Positions 21,081 to 33,097 of a DNA stretch of 64,000 nucleotides are shown piece by piece. Every line of letters starts with the position of its first letter. Position 1 is the stretch's first letter. Position numbers and translations under genes: made by a program. Origin of the DNA: Dactylonectria macrodidyma (taxonomy: Eukaryota > Ascomycota > Sordariomycetes > Hypocreales > Nectriaceae); the NCBI GenBank assembly GCA_020744425.1, contig JAGMUV010000006.1, positions 2,170,001 to 2,234,000 on the forward strand. The letters are read 5' to 3'. A model generated the notes under the pieces. The model was given only the letters and a program-made list of their open reading frames with translations. It ran no database searches and was not told the DNA's origin.

Positions 21081-24000
21081 ATGAATAGCGTCGAGGCCGA
21101 CAAGGCCAGGGCGCCGGTTGCGCCACCTGAGCCAATATCGCCAGCGCCTTCAGCATCCGCTGCTCCCACGTCAGCCCCAGCCAAACCGGCCTCTCCCACT
21201 CCGGCTCCAACCCCCGAGTCTGCGCGGGCTCCTCTTCCATCATCGGCATCTAATGCAACTGCGGCGCGAGAATCTGCACAAACCGGCACTTCTGCTCCTG
21301 CGGCTTCGTCCTCTTCCGTCTCCGCGTCTGTTGTGCCAACGGCTTCAACCTCGACATCTGGCGTCGCTGTCTCTGGTGCAACTGCAACTGCCTCCGTCCC
21401 AGTCAAGGATCGCGCCCCATCTCCAGCGCAGGCTCCTGTACGGGAGCCATCAAGAGAGTCTGTCAACCCTCCTGGAGAACCAAGGTCGCCAAGGCAAGTC
21501 ATCATTATTTTCTTCAATTCATCTCTCCGTTCGTCTTCAACTTTTCAAAACCATCGCTACTCATTTCTGAGGCGATGCTCTATGACCAAATCGGACCCGT
21601 CAAGTGGCGTGGCTCTTGTTGCAGGGACTCAGCCTAGTTGGCGTTTTCCCTCTTGCCCACGGCGTCTCACCGCACCTGACATTCACGGCTTCCTGCCCCG
21701 TGGCACTCAAACCCAAGACGTCACCATGTTGGATCCCTGGGTTACTGGCCATGGCTCTGATTCACTGTTCTGCCAACACCTGGCCAAGTGTTGTTCTTCT
21801 GGAAGACTCTTTACTGTGCTGTCGTCTGTTGACAACTGGCACCAATTGTCTCGCCCCATTTCGGCCATTTCGGGCAATTCCAAATCCTTACCCCTGCCAG
21901 CTTCATTCCTGCCACCCCCAGTTTCGTCTTCCCAGCACATCACTCACCATACCCTCGTCTTTGCCGTGTCGTCAACTCTTCTGGCCTCGGCATCAACCCG
22001 CCATAGACGGTTTCGAGAACCCTGAAAACAATCCCGTTAGAATTTGGTGGTGTTACTGTACCGACTTGCCCACAGCCTTGCAGCAAGCTCGTGGATCCCT
22101 GGCATTGACAACAAACTTTGCCCAAGTTACCTTTATGGTCTCTTGATTCACCTCACCTCCACTGCGGTGCCGCAAGATCTTTCATCACCTGCCTCGTCTT
22201 CATCCTCACTACCACAACTTTCTTCTTTCAGTCCACAATCTCAATACAGTCCGAGTTGCCTAAATATCCCGACTCGTTTGACTGTTTACACACTTGACTC
22301 CAAGCGCATCCACCCCCACTCAGGTCTCGAATTATTTCAAGTGAAGTCAACGATTTGAACACAACCCGACCAAAGCCTTACCTCTTGGTGTGTGCCAGAG
22401 CAAAAATCTGCCCTAGTGTTATAATACGCTTCTTGTTCGAAAACTAACCATATCAACTCTAGACATTCCAACGGCCACAAGGCCTCCTTCGGAGACGACC
22501 CAGAAAGTGAGCTTAGTGAACCCGCCAGCAGTGTCCAATCCCCACCCGGAGTTAGGTTTAACGAGCTCGAGGACGAGATTGTTGTTGGTGCACGGAACGG
22601 TCCTAGAAAGTTGTCGCCACTCCGCGTTGTGTCGGACCGAGAAGACGAAGTCATGGCCGATATAGATGATGAGCCCATCGTCTCTCACTACCCGAAGCGC
22701 AAGCGCACATCACTTTTCAACGACTTGAGCGAGAGCAAGATCGAGATCCCTAAGAGTGTTTCAGATGATAAGGCAGCCCCTGCAGAGCTTCCCAAGCCTA
22801 AGCCTGCCCGACATAGTCTGAGTAACGTCAAAGGTGCTATCCTTGGTTACTGGAGAGACTCCCCCGCCCCCGACGAGAGATCTAAGCATGCAGTTATTGG
22901 CTTCATCGATGTGAGGGATCGGCTGCGAACCCGGATCCAAGCTATCAACACCGTGGGTGAATCGGTTACAGAGGAGTACCCCCTTCCTCCAGGCCCCGGT
23001 GGAAGTTGGGTCACTTTTGAGCGTATCGTCTTCTCGGATCACCTCGTTCATTTAGATCATCATCAAGTCAAGGAATATGTGCGAATTCGTTCTGATCCGC
23101 CCGAGGAAACAGACGAGGAGCGCAAGGCAGCGGAAAAAGCGGCTGTGAGGGAGGCAAAACAACGCGTCAAGATGAACCTTTTGGCCGACACCAACCCGAA
23201 CCCCAACCCGCCTCTCATCGCCTACGGGCTGGAAATGCCTGAGCATCTCTCGACCCCAAACCGCTCTGACGCAAAGCGGAGAAGAGTCAGTGGTGGTCTC
23301 GCGACCATTAATCCCGCTCCGACCAACGGCGTTTCCCTCGAACAACCCGCTGCTGCACCCCATCCCCTGGCGGCACAGCCGATCAGACCTCCTGTTGACC
23401 CGCTCCCGGGAACGCGCCCAACTCGCATTCTACTGGGACACTGGAAGGGCTCCAGTGAACCCAACCTCAAAGATCGCCATGCAGTCTACGGGATCCTAGG
23501 TCAGAATGATATGTTCCGAGTCAAGCTCGTCCGAGAGACCCGTGATGGACGGTTTGTCGATGGAAATTTCCCTATCGGCGCGGGTGCTTTGTGGATTCAA
23601 TACGAGGAAGTCGAATTTGAGGACCATTTGAAGCCATTGGCACGCCTCGAGATCAAGGAGTACTGTCGAGTCCGACAGTGGCAGCTTGACCATGGCGAGA
23701 CCCCAGAGGAACGAACCACGAACGAGCTCAATGCCGTCCAGGAGGCTCAAGCCCGCGCTGGAACCGGGTTCAAAACCGCCCCTCTGATTGCTCCATCATA
23801 TCCCGCCATTGCTCCTGAACCACCCGCCACCGAGGGCGTTGACCAAAATGGCAGGGGGGCCGGATTCGGCGGCCACGAGCTGCGTCAGAGCCGCCGCGTC
23901 GAAGCCAAGACAGATGCCCGCCCTGCTCGACAGCCGCTACCTAACGGCGAGATTCGTCCAGCCGTGAACCGAGCGCAGAGTGGTGATGCTCTTGAGCGAA

Positions 24001-24389
24001 CTAACACGCTCGCTCGCCGCGAGATTGCTCGAGCCGAAGCTGCCCAAGGCCGCGCTGACCGACACGCAGCTAACCGAGAGCGTGCTGCAGCTGCAGCCGC
24101 GGATGCCACTGCTGTTGCCGCCGCGGCGATCCCAGCCGTCACAACCAACGGCAGGATGCGCTTCCACGAATCCGAGGAGATGCAGCGCCTGAATAAGGTT
24201 TGGGCCCGTCAAGAGAGTCTCCGAGTCAAGGCTGGCGCTGAGGATGCCAAGATTTATGGGGGCATCAAGTACGAGCGGAAGCCTACGGGCCCCTTTATGG
24301 GTAAACTGGTCTCTCAGGGTACCATTATCAATATCGATGGCGAGGACTATGTGGAGTATCGCGTCCTAACCAAGCCATCGTTCTTCTAG
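21081..24389 (+). CDS. Unknown nuclear-type protein with a duplicated domain
   Basis: Exons 21081-21493 and 22463-24389; 779 residues. The donor is GC (AG|GCAAGT), the standard exception to GT, and the 969-nt intron is far longer than any other here. Splicing joins RSPR to HSNGHKASFGDD and keeps the frame. Residues 1-137 are Pro/Ala/Ser/Thr-rich and disordered. A basic PKRKRT motif, a likely nuclear localisation signal, lies near residue 215. Two related domains follow, at about 262-350 and 459-550. Both show ILxGxW, (K/R)HAVxG, W(V/I)xxExVxFxDHL and KEYxRxR motifs. An Ala/Arg-rich helical segment precedes a conserved C-terminal block ending VEYRVLTKPSFF. I do not recognise a characterised family. 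The combination suggests a chromatin or transcription role, which is inference only. Confidence 0.8.
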
Positions 24390-26872
24390 GGTGAGCGTCC
24401 TGGCCCTCAAGCCTACGCGCTCGCATCTCCATTGCGCTCACAAAGCGCACGCCAACGCTCGGTCTCAGTCCCGCATGGGTACAACTCTCGAGACACTAAC
24501 ACGCCTATGCACCAACTTCAAAATGCATCACCGAGACCCACATGCCCCAAGAGCCACTTGCCAAACCATCACCACCACCACCACTAGCATTTCGATCTCT
24601 GACATAGAGGTCAAAGACGTGTTATGGCATGTGCTGCGATGTCTTGGCTGTGTTGGGGGATACTCGTCTGAACACAGCGTCTCCTACACGGTTAAGCACC
24701 ATACTTTCCCCAATTTCCTACTCTTCCTTTCCTTTGTCTTCATTTCCACTATTGCTGTTCCCTTCTCTGTATAATGTGGGCAAAGTAAAGTAGCGGGTTC
24801 CCCAAAAGTGGAGATGACAACCAGTTTTGAGAATGGAAATGCTCCGTGCATTTGGCAATACTTTTTGCCCAGCTGGTCAGCGCTAGAATGAAATTTTTCC
24901 TTACTTTCCTTTCTGTTTCTTCCTAGGAGGCTGGTTTGATCAACTTACTTTGCTAAGTTTGGGAAGATGCGTGGGGAGGCAGTCAGACTGGAACTCTATG
25001 GAACGGGGTGGGCGGTGTTCGGAATCGGGGATTGTTTGATATACCCGGTGATGGGAATTCATAATTCTGTACCAGTGTCGTTGCGAAACAAAATTGTTCT
25101 GGTTCCATTCATGTGCTTCAATGTGTGACATCCTGCGCATATGCTGTTGGTGTTGGGGGAGAGTATTGTTGTAAACGTGATATGTGGTGTCGGGCCCAAA
25201 AGCAAACGACCAAAAAGGAGACTGACCTCAAAGGCGGAGTAGGCATGTAAGACAATTTTACTAATTACATGGTGCTCTCTCAAACTAAGAACACTAGGTA
25301 GCTAAAGGGCCAGCTAAGTCTAATTACAGTGGCCCTAGAAAGGACGCGTTCTCAACGGCAGAGACATTGCTATCAGGAGAAGCTTGAATCGAGGATATGC
25401 TTATATACCTATTATATGTGTATGTATATATCTGGGATATATGGTTGTTCAAGATCCCGACCTTCGGCGCCAAATGGTATTGGGGTGTCACCCTTCGTTA
25501 GGAAGGGCAGCATTAACTAGTTGAAAACAATAGCATATCCGAATTACTATTTTGCCTTGCTGGCTTCGACATCAAGGCTGTAGGGGCGAAAACGCGGCAC
25601 TTTGGTTAGAATCCAAGACTATTAGCCATGAGATTAGGAGTGGGGGACGTTGACGGGCCGGCAACGGAGAGCTGTGGGGCCGGATCACTTCGGCTTGTGG
25701 CTGGTGATGGCTGTGGCTGGTGCAGGCAAATTTGGGGGCTATGTGGCTTTCCAACATTTGTCGTAGAGAGAATAGGGAAGGGGTTCTTAACCATCCAATA
25801 CCCATCATCAGACTACTAGGCATGTGCTGCTCGTTCTGAGGAACATTTCCGCCGCCCGTTGATGTGGAGATGTTGTTGACATCTCTCTTGAGGGTGGCTT
25901 GGTTGCTATGCCAGGAATGAACTCATAGGCTGCGGGCGTCTGTCTCGAGACTTGCATGTTTCTCTATTGTTTGGGCACCCTCTCTAACACCTTGCGTCTT
26001 GTCCGCGACCTCAGTTGGGTTTCATGGGATTATACATGATTCTCGTTGCCAACGAACGATCGGGTCCACCACTCCTCACCAACAAGCTATGTACCTAGGT
26101 GTGTTGTACTGAATGGTTGAAGTCGCTTTAGATTGCAAAACCAAGTTGGTCTTGAGTTATGGGCTAAGTAAACGAGGCCACTAACGCAAAAAAGTATGCC
26201 CAGGCACATGGTGACTTTAACAGTTGTACATTTGTCTTGTTGACCTTACGGGTTCCATGGGTTTAGTCCGCGAGCACTCCAGGCCATCTCCTGATCCCAC
26301 CGCCAGACGCCGCAGATTATACTATCAAGGTGATCAAATCTGCAACGAAATTCACCTTCATCATGTTCCTGGCTTGCTTCAGCCCACATCTCTTAAAGAC
26401 ATCAGTCATGTCCAATTCATATGCTGAACGTTGCCTCGAAGCATTTGTCAAAGATCTGCCCCTCCCTGTGCGCACTTGCCTACTGCCTGTGCCATGCTCT
26501 CCGTACCCCCCTGAACGCCTTGATTCATACCCTGTGGGACGTGTCTCCCCCGGCTTTGCCCTAACCTCAAAAATTCAACAAACGCCTCGTGTTGGTAACT
26601 CTGCTGTAGCGGGCGAACCCGACCAATCGTTTCTCCGGACTCTTCCTTGTACGCTTCTCTGGAATCAGTGTTGTGCTGCCCTCCCTGCTGACCCACGGAG
26701 TATAACCGCGCACAGACGGTCCATGCGAACATGGTTGGGAGCTTTGATCCTGAAACGGAGCGCAAAGGTGCGCTAGATATCCTCTTGGGCATCTTTTTGT
26801 CCATGGTTAGTGGAGGAATCGCGCGTCGCATCGGAAGCTGGTCTCGTAACTATCGCCGAATTTTGCTCCTCC
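24390..26872. other. 2.5-kb gene-free region
   Basis: This is the 3' flank of the plus-strand unknown gene and the 3' flank of the minus-strand arrestin gene (convergent). There are no convincing coding frames. A very AT-rich patch (tatata-type, about 25396-25445) and CTAGG/GGGCC-type fragments around 25290-25345 could be old transposon debris, but no terminal repeats or transposase frames are visible. Confidence 0.45.
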
Positions 26873-28226
26873 TCATTCAATGAACGGTTTCTTTTGTCCA
26901 CCCACCATGCAGAGGCCGAGGGCGCGTAATGAGTCGCGGTCGTTGGCAAGTATAATTGTGCGCGCTGGCAGCATGGGATTATTGGGGTCCACATGTGAGG
27001 CATCCTTGGCAGATTGCTCAATGGCATCCATTTCTTCCTTGCAGCCTTGCTGATCGAGTGGACAGATAACGATCGGCTGGCGGAGGTTGACGTCTCGGGC
27101 GCCGCTTAGTTGAACCTATAACTGTCAGCAAGAGGCGAAGCAGCAGAGTCGGCGGCATACCTTGATATTGAGGTAAAATTCGATCTTGTAGAGTGTTGAG
27201 GTCGTCGTGAACGAGGTGACTTCGTAGAGGGGGAAATGAGGCTTTCCTCGTTTGATAATGCCGTCCGGATCTCGGAGGTCCTTGGAGGGGAAACAAAGGC
27301 CCACGTTTGTAGCATAGCCAGCCTCAGGCATCTTCGTCTTGACGACCTGGACCTGTTTGGAGATTTTATTTGTCTTTTTCGTCGGCTCGTCGCCCTCGGG
27401 GTTGTATGTGATTTCCTCCTCAATAACTAGGGTGATTTTGTCGATGGTGACGCGCTTGGCCTTGCTCATCCAATCGGCGTTGGGAGATAGTTTGATATAG
27501 ACGGTGATGGGGTCACTAGGGCCATAACTCCAACGAGGTAGGTTGATACCGAGATGGACAATGTTGTCGTTGGTGACGAGCTTGGATTCGGGTTTGTTGT
27601 ACATGCCAAAGGTAGATAGAGTATCGTAACGTTGTAGTGGCATGGGGAAACTGTATTTGTATTGGCTGCTGTGTCCTTGTTGGATGGTGACGACGAGCTC
27701 GTAGTAGGTCTCGGCGGTTCGGCTGGGGAGTTGAAGTGAGGCTGGGGGAATTCGTCGGTTCGTTTCCTCGCCGCCACGACCAAATGGAATGAAGAGAACA
27801 AAGGGTAGGTCCATGGCGATGACCTTTTCCGCTTCCTTGCCGGATGCGCAGCGGAAGAGCAGAAGCTCCTTGCCGACAACATCAGTCGTCTCTCGGCGTG
27901 GCGTGCCTAGGTGTCGCTTGGTGAGGCTGTCGGCATCGGGATGGATGGTCTCGCGACGCTGCAAACATATTCGAACGAGGGATATGGGAACCGGCATGGA
28001 GAAGCCCTGGCCAGGGCGGATCTCGACCTTACCTTCGATGCGCGGCTACAAGGTTCGGCGGCGTCAGCACGAGGTCTGGGCACAAAGTTGAACGGTAGAC
28101 GACTGGGTTAGGATTGGCAAGTGCAACGGAGAATCAACGTACTAGGGTCGCTGAGATGCCAGGATAACCGACGAGGAAGCTGCTATTCGGAGGGCCAGAA
28201 ACCCTCACGCTCGCAGGCGAGGCCAT
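26873..28226 (-). CDS. Arrestin-like protein
   Basis: Minus-strand exons 28226-28143, 28045-27161 and 27115-26873; 403 residues. The start (MASPASVRVSGPPNSSFLVGYPG) is spliced to PRIEGKVEIRPGQGFSMPVPI, which gives a typical arrestin-N beta-sandwich opening. Later blocks fit the arrestin fold: the FVLFIPFG strand, YELVVTIQQG, the IDKITLVIEEEITY strand and FYLNIKVQLSGARDV. Fungal arrestin-like proteins act as adaptors for Rsp5-type ubiquitin ligases in endocytosis of transporters or in pH/nutrient signalling. I see no PPxY motif in the coding sequence, so ligase recruitment is unproven. The third exon supplies a 80-residue C terminus that stays in frame to a TGA, so read-through past exon 2 would give a false end. 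Confidence 0.85.
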
Positions 28227-28409
28227 GACGGAATGGTGGAAATGTTGGGGTTTGGAGGAGGGGAGGAGGGGAGGTTGCTAGGCGGCCGTGATGGGGCCGC
28301 GACGGAGGGTGGTGAGAGCGGTCTCTCCGGGAGCGGGGCAGAGCTGGAGCGGAAGCTGTGGCTAATGCTAGAGTTGGAGTGAGAGTTTGTGCCTATGGCA
28401 GAGCCGAAG

Positions 28410-28440
<31 letters not shown>

Positions 28441-30816
28441 CGTGAAGCAGGCGATGCGGCGCTCATGAAGTCAAGGCTAGACTCGAGGCTGTATCAGCAG
28501 GAGTGAGGATTTGGGTGTAGAGTAGGTAGGTGTAGGCGTAGGCGTGGGCCAGGTGCAGGCGTGCGGTCGGCGTCGCCAAGGCGGAGGTGGGGTATGGACA
28601 AGAGTCGCGCGCGAGAGAAGACGTCGACGGGCCGGGGCACCATGACAGAGCGAGGGCGGGCGGGACGGAGGTTGTTTTGTTTTGCGATATGATGCGACAG
28701 CGACAGCGACAGCGACGAAGAAGCGCAAAACTGCAACTGCCCGCCACACGCGATTACAATGCGGAACGGAAAAGGGCAGATCCAGCAAAGCAGGCCAGGC
28801 GTTAGGTGGAGAGAAAAGAGTGTGGGACGGATCACAGGATGGCCAAGGGTGAGAGAGGGCTGAATGCTGAGTGAGGTGCGCTGCTAAGAGTCCCCGGCAA
28901 TAGCGTAGTGAGCTGCAGCAGACAGAGAGAGTATGCCTTACTAGCAACCCTAGAACAGCGGCCCTAGACTCATTGATGGAAAAGGTGCCCAGCGGATAGG
29001 CGCCCTAATCCATTACTGGGTACCAGCCTATGTTGGTGGTCCTTAGGTCCTGCAGCGTGTCCGGGCAGCCGCACTAACGGGGGGCTCAAGAGGTGGAGGC
29101 GCTATGGCGGGGGCGATTTTGTGGGCGTTGGCCCGCTGGGAGCAGCCCAATCGGCGGGTTCTGGGGTCAAGTCAGCAGCCAACTCAGCACCCGACCCAGC
29201 ACAACAGAGTACCCCGTGTTCTGTGTCTGCACAGCTTGTCGTGGACGTCACCAGTTGCTCTATGACGCCCGCCCTCCAAACGCAACCTCACCATCTCCCG
29301 CTGTTGGGGGGGAGAGGGTTTATACCGTATTTCGAGCTCCCGCACGATGTGCCGCAAACTCTTTCAGCTCGGCCTATGAAACTCTGGGATCTGATGCCAG
29401 GTGTCGCAATGGTGTCTTTGTCGGGTTCTCTGGTCTGCGCCAGCATCCATCCACACCCACCTAGGGCCATGCATCAACAGGGCAATCCATCCACAAGCAA
29501 TAGAGTCGGTCCCGTACCTACCTCCCTACGTACCTTACCTTGCCTATTAAACTACCAACCTACACTTACCGCACATTCATGGTTCTGTACTGTACCTGTG
29601 CCTCTTGGTCCTGCAGCCTGCAGCCGCCCCCAGCTGGTCTGACCCGAACTGCACTTTCAGCGCCCTCCGCAATCGCTCTCAGTCGAGCCTCGTTTCCCAC
29701 ATGCAACGGCTGATCACCTGTCCTGGATCTAGGACTCGTTCCACAAGACTGCCGACAAAATCGCATCGTCACCGCTTTGAAACCCCCAACCGCAACGTCG
29801 CTTGTCAAGCTCACGCCGGATTGAGAAAATAGTGCTCGGAGAGTTGCGAGCTGTCAGTTGCCAGTTCCCAGGGCAAGGCAGGGTAAGCATAATTACTGCA
29901 TTCGTTTATAGGCGCCTTACGACGTGCGGAAGATCCGTTTGCTGACAGGGGTTCTCTCCACTCGAACCCAGTTGGTCCCGCACGGCCTTCCATCCCATTC
30001 GCACGTTGTTCTTCGCTGTGGCTGGTGCACATGGTAATAGTGTGGTGTTCTGCAAGTGAGATTGCAGCTTGCCCGAGTACAACCATGCACTGCCACCACG
30101 ATGCCGTTAACGAGTGAGGCTTGGGGATTGGAGTTTTGGACCCTCCTCGAGCGCACACTGGGTGGTTTATCAGTAAAGGGCCTGCACTGGTGACATCCCC
30201 GAGCTGAAGCGATCGGAACTTTGCCCTCTGGTTCGCTGTCGGATGGTCATCAGCCCAGCTGAACCAAGCCACCTCTTGAGCTTGATAGCGGTTAGGCATC
30301 AGCAAGCCGCCGTTGTTCGATTCACTAGCCACACAGACCGTCCCTGACTAAGCCCTGGACTCTGGCCATCCATGCCGCGATCCCCAGGGAAGGTACAATG
30401 CTGAACCGGTGAGCAGCCGGATCTTCGTTCGTGTGACTGGAGGGAAAATGCTAGCATCTACGAGTACCTAAGTTAAGGCATCACCTCAATTCCTATTAAC
30501 AGCACCCTACAGCGTTCAAGGTCGCTACATCTTGTTCGTCCGCTATCATACATAATAAACTCGGCATCGGTGACCTTGTGCCATACGCAACAAAAGTGGC
30601 TGAGCCAGAATCCTCCCCCATCCTAATTGCAACTAGGCCACGTTCCTTTGCTGTCTGTTGTGACAGTGATCGACATCGCATTGCACTGAGTTGGCTGTTT
30701 CATCCTGCTACTCCAGGGATCATCCTCGCCGATCACAGTCGTCCCGCCAACAAGCCGCCCCCAAACTCTCTGGGCCGAATAGTGTTCCGCTCCGTCGAAA
30801 GCTCACTGATGAATCG
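28227..30816. other. 2.6-kb gene-free region
   Basis: It contains the promoter side of the arrestin gene and the 3' flank of the retropepsin-like gene. No open frame has an ATG start together with recognisable content. The 173-residue minus frame around 29811-30332 begins with GTG and has no family features. A hexanucleotide repeat is present at 28409-28441, and a CGACAG-type triplet-like repeat occurs near 28695. Confidence 0.45.
28409..28441. repeat. (GCCAGA)n hexanucleotide repeat
   Basis: Five or more tandem copies of a 6-bp unit in the 5' leader/promoter of the arrestin-like gene. It is non-coding. Confidence 0.85.
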
Positions 30817-32556
30817 TTAGTCCCGTCCACTCTTGATCTGCCGCCGTGGCTCCACCAAGAACGCCGACTCGATTTTCTTTCCGTTTATCACAGTCGTGAC
30901 ACTGGCCCCGGGACGACCTAGGACGTCGGCATCGCGCAGCTTCCTGCCAGGGCCAAGCTCGTGCTCGAACACGAGCAGCCGTGGCCGCTCCGTGATCTCC
31001 ACATCTACCGGCGCTTTGAGACTCAAGACGCCCCTGTGAATCTCATACCGGCACTGTCCCGGCATTCGGTCCGCGCCGAGAACGTCTCGCCGGTCCTCGC
31101 CAAACCACGGCGTCATACCCGGCGCGCAAGCCGAGTAGCACACCTGGAACGGCAACATGCCGGACAGTCGTACCTGGGAACTTTTCTTCCGTTTCGCAAG
31201 CGCCTCTTCGCTCACATCTTTGCCCTGCTGTTGCCATTCATTGAGGACCTCTGTGGACAACCACCCGCTCTCACCCTCGATTGGGACGTCGGTGCCGGGC
31301 AACATGGAAACTGGAAGAATCCCGCCGAGTTCGTGTCGTTCCTGGGGCCATACTGGGTTTTCTCCCACTAGCGATGAGCCGTCATACCGACATACATCAA
31401 CACGCATCTCGATTAGGGGTGTGTGGATGATACCGTTGGCCGTCAACAACGACGTTACAGTCTGAGCCGGGTACACCTGCGCGTCAATCCCCAGCATGGC
31501 TAGGTCACTCGAACGGAGTGCCGGGAAGCTGGCACCGCTGTCGAGGTGCATCAGGAAGAAGCATCGCGGCCCGTCGGGGTCGTCCCGCACCACATACTCC
31601 CGACCTTTCAACTGTTTCTTGGATAGGCCAGTATGTGCGGGCGGATATGCCATTGTCTTGCTCTGAGATGTCTCTGTGGCCAACCTTTCTGCATCCTGCG
31701 GTCGGATCCGGCGGCTGTGAAACGAACTCACCCGTCGAAAGCCCATGGTAATGTTCCAAGCGTCAGAAGCACCGTTCAAGATTTTGTGCTTTTTGTTTGA
31801 CGGCTGCGCCCACGTTGCCCCAAGCAAATGCCCTGGCTGAGCATCGTCTTGAGGGGCCAATGGTTCCTCGAACCAGAGCCAGCCTTCGCCATGTTCTTGG
31901 AAATATTGGTCGAGTCTCTCATCTCGATCCAAGGTGAATGATTCGTAGGCAGGACAATAGTCTACAATGTGGCCGGCGTAGATGAGCGTCCATTTGTCCC
32001 AGCACAAAATGCGCCCTTTTCGGTATGCGTCAATGGCTGCCCGGATGTTGACTTTGCCGACTTCAGTACCGCATCCCCTCCATGCCTCTTCTAGGACACG
32101 GATGCGTCCTTCGATTCGCTCCCTCTTCGTCGATTCGAGTTCCTCGCTATACGGTGTTAGCCGACTTTGCCTCTTGCAGGGGTAGGGTGGTGCAACTTAC
32201 ACAGGCTCCAAGTTCTCTTCACAGACTTCCATCTCGTCACGCTCCCGCTTGACCTTCTCGAGCTGCCTCTCAAACGGAGAGAGATCTGCAGTCGGTTGCA
32301 TCTCACGACTGTTTTCGAGAATTGCTTCCCACTGAGCCACAAGCCGGTCTGCCTCCTCCAAGCGGCTCAGGCCCTCTCCAAGGGACGCGCCGACCGCCAA
32401 GGGCGGTTTCCAGTCCGGAGGAATAGGCCGTCGGGAAGGTGTTGGATGCTCGCCCTGGTCTGTAATGGGCTCTTCCATTGGGGACAACACATACTCAAAT
32501 TGCAACACTTGTGGGTTGGGAGAACGAGCTCCCTCAGACCCCGAGTCGCTAGCCAT
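30817..32556 (-). CDS. Retropepsin-like motif protein, function unknown
   Basis: Minus-strand exons 32556-32201 and 32146-30817; 561 residues. The start is the ATG at 32556; the open frame extends to a GTG at 32574 that I do not use. The N-terminal about 120 residues are acidic with a coiled-coil tendency. At residue 321 there is a DSGASFPAL motif preceded by hydrophobic residues (FFLMHLDSGAS). It is followed about 35 residues later by a TANGIIHTPLIEMRVDV strand pattern, resembling the Asp-Thr/Ser-Gly loop and flap of retropepsin-like aspartic proteases. A later LGGILPVSMLPG segment could be the hydrophobic-hydrophobic-Gly element. Only one such Asp motif is seen, so dimerisation would be needed for activity. 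There is no reverse transcriptase or integrase nearby. I believe similar hypothetical proteins occur in other ascomycetes, but cannot verify that here. Confidence 0.72.
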
Positions 32557-33097
32557 TCTGCCCGATATCGCCACCTGTCGACAAGAAGATTGACCAGGAT
32601 GATGTTATTTGTCCCTCCGGCGATGTTGCGACAACTATAGCTCCACCGTGTCCCTTCTGTACGGTTCCCTACGTTTGCCAAACGGTGGCGTTTTCATTTT
32701 GAACAAAGGCCTCCTGCGTAAGCTTGGAATAATCATACTCAATCAATTGAGCGCCGTCATCGCACATTGACATCACCCAGTCAGCTCTCCTCATGCTATA
32801 TACAGCGGCTTGGCCAATTCTTTGTTCTTATTATTGCTAGGTTGTCATGGGGTCACCGTGTTGGGCCTGGGCGACCACCCTCTGTGCCGTGCGTCCTGCA
32901 GGGAGGGTTTCTTTGATGTCCGGGTTTGAAATGACGGGCTATAACCATGGGCGCAATTTTAAAGGGAGATGTCGTCTCTTCTGTCCGTTTCCCGCAATCG
33001 TTTGCTTCCTCTCACTGTACAGTGTTACACTGCCCACGTTTGTCGACCATAATTCTCGTCCGCCTCAATTTGCCAGTCCGCTCAACCAAAAATCACC
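32557..33097. promoter_or_regulatory. Divergent promoter of the accessory gene pair
   Basis: 541 bp separate the start codons of the retropepsin-motif gene (minus) and the 1520-residue protein (plus). A TATA-like ctatatacagc at about 32796-32806 and a CCAAT at about 32813 lie together. They are oriented to serve the plus-strand gene. A shared promoter would allow co-expression. Confidence 0.5.

Noticed and set aside
20745..22025. 426-residue open frame extending upstream and through the long intron
   Set aside because: The start is not an ATG in a good context and the first 110 residues are leader-like. The conserved protein begins at 21081 and splices out of this frame at 21493.
24391..24774. 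127-residue frame right after the unknown duplicated-domain gene
   Set aside because: It begins within the 3' flank with no family resemblance and is most simply 3' UTR.
25280..25450. Possible miniature inverted-repeat element in AT-rich DNA
   Set aside because: Short CTAGG/GGCCC fragments and TA-rich sequence are present, but no matching terminal repeats were found.
28938..29025. Possible transposon debris with CTAG/GGCCC-type motifs
   Set aside because: No terminal inverted repeats, target-site duplications or transposase frame could be identified.
29811..30332. 173-residue minus-strand open frame
   Set aside because: It starts with GTG, has no recognisable domain and lies in gene-poor DNA with unlike composition.
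32557..32574. N-terminal extension of the retropepsin-motif gene
   Set aside because: The extended start codon is GTG; the first ATG is at 32556.
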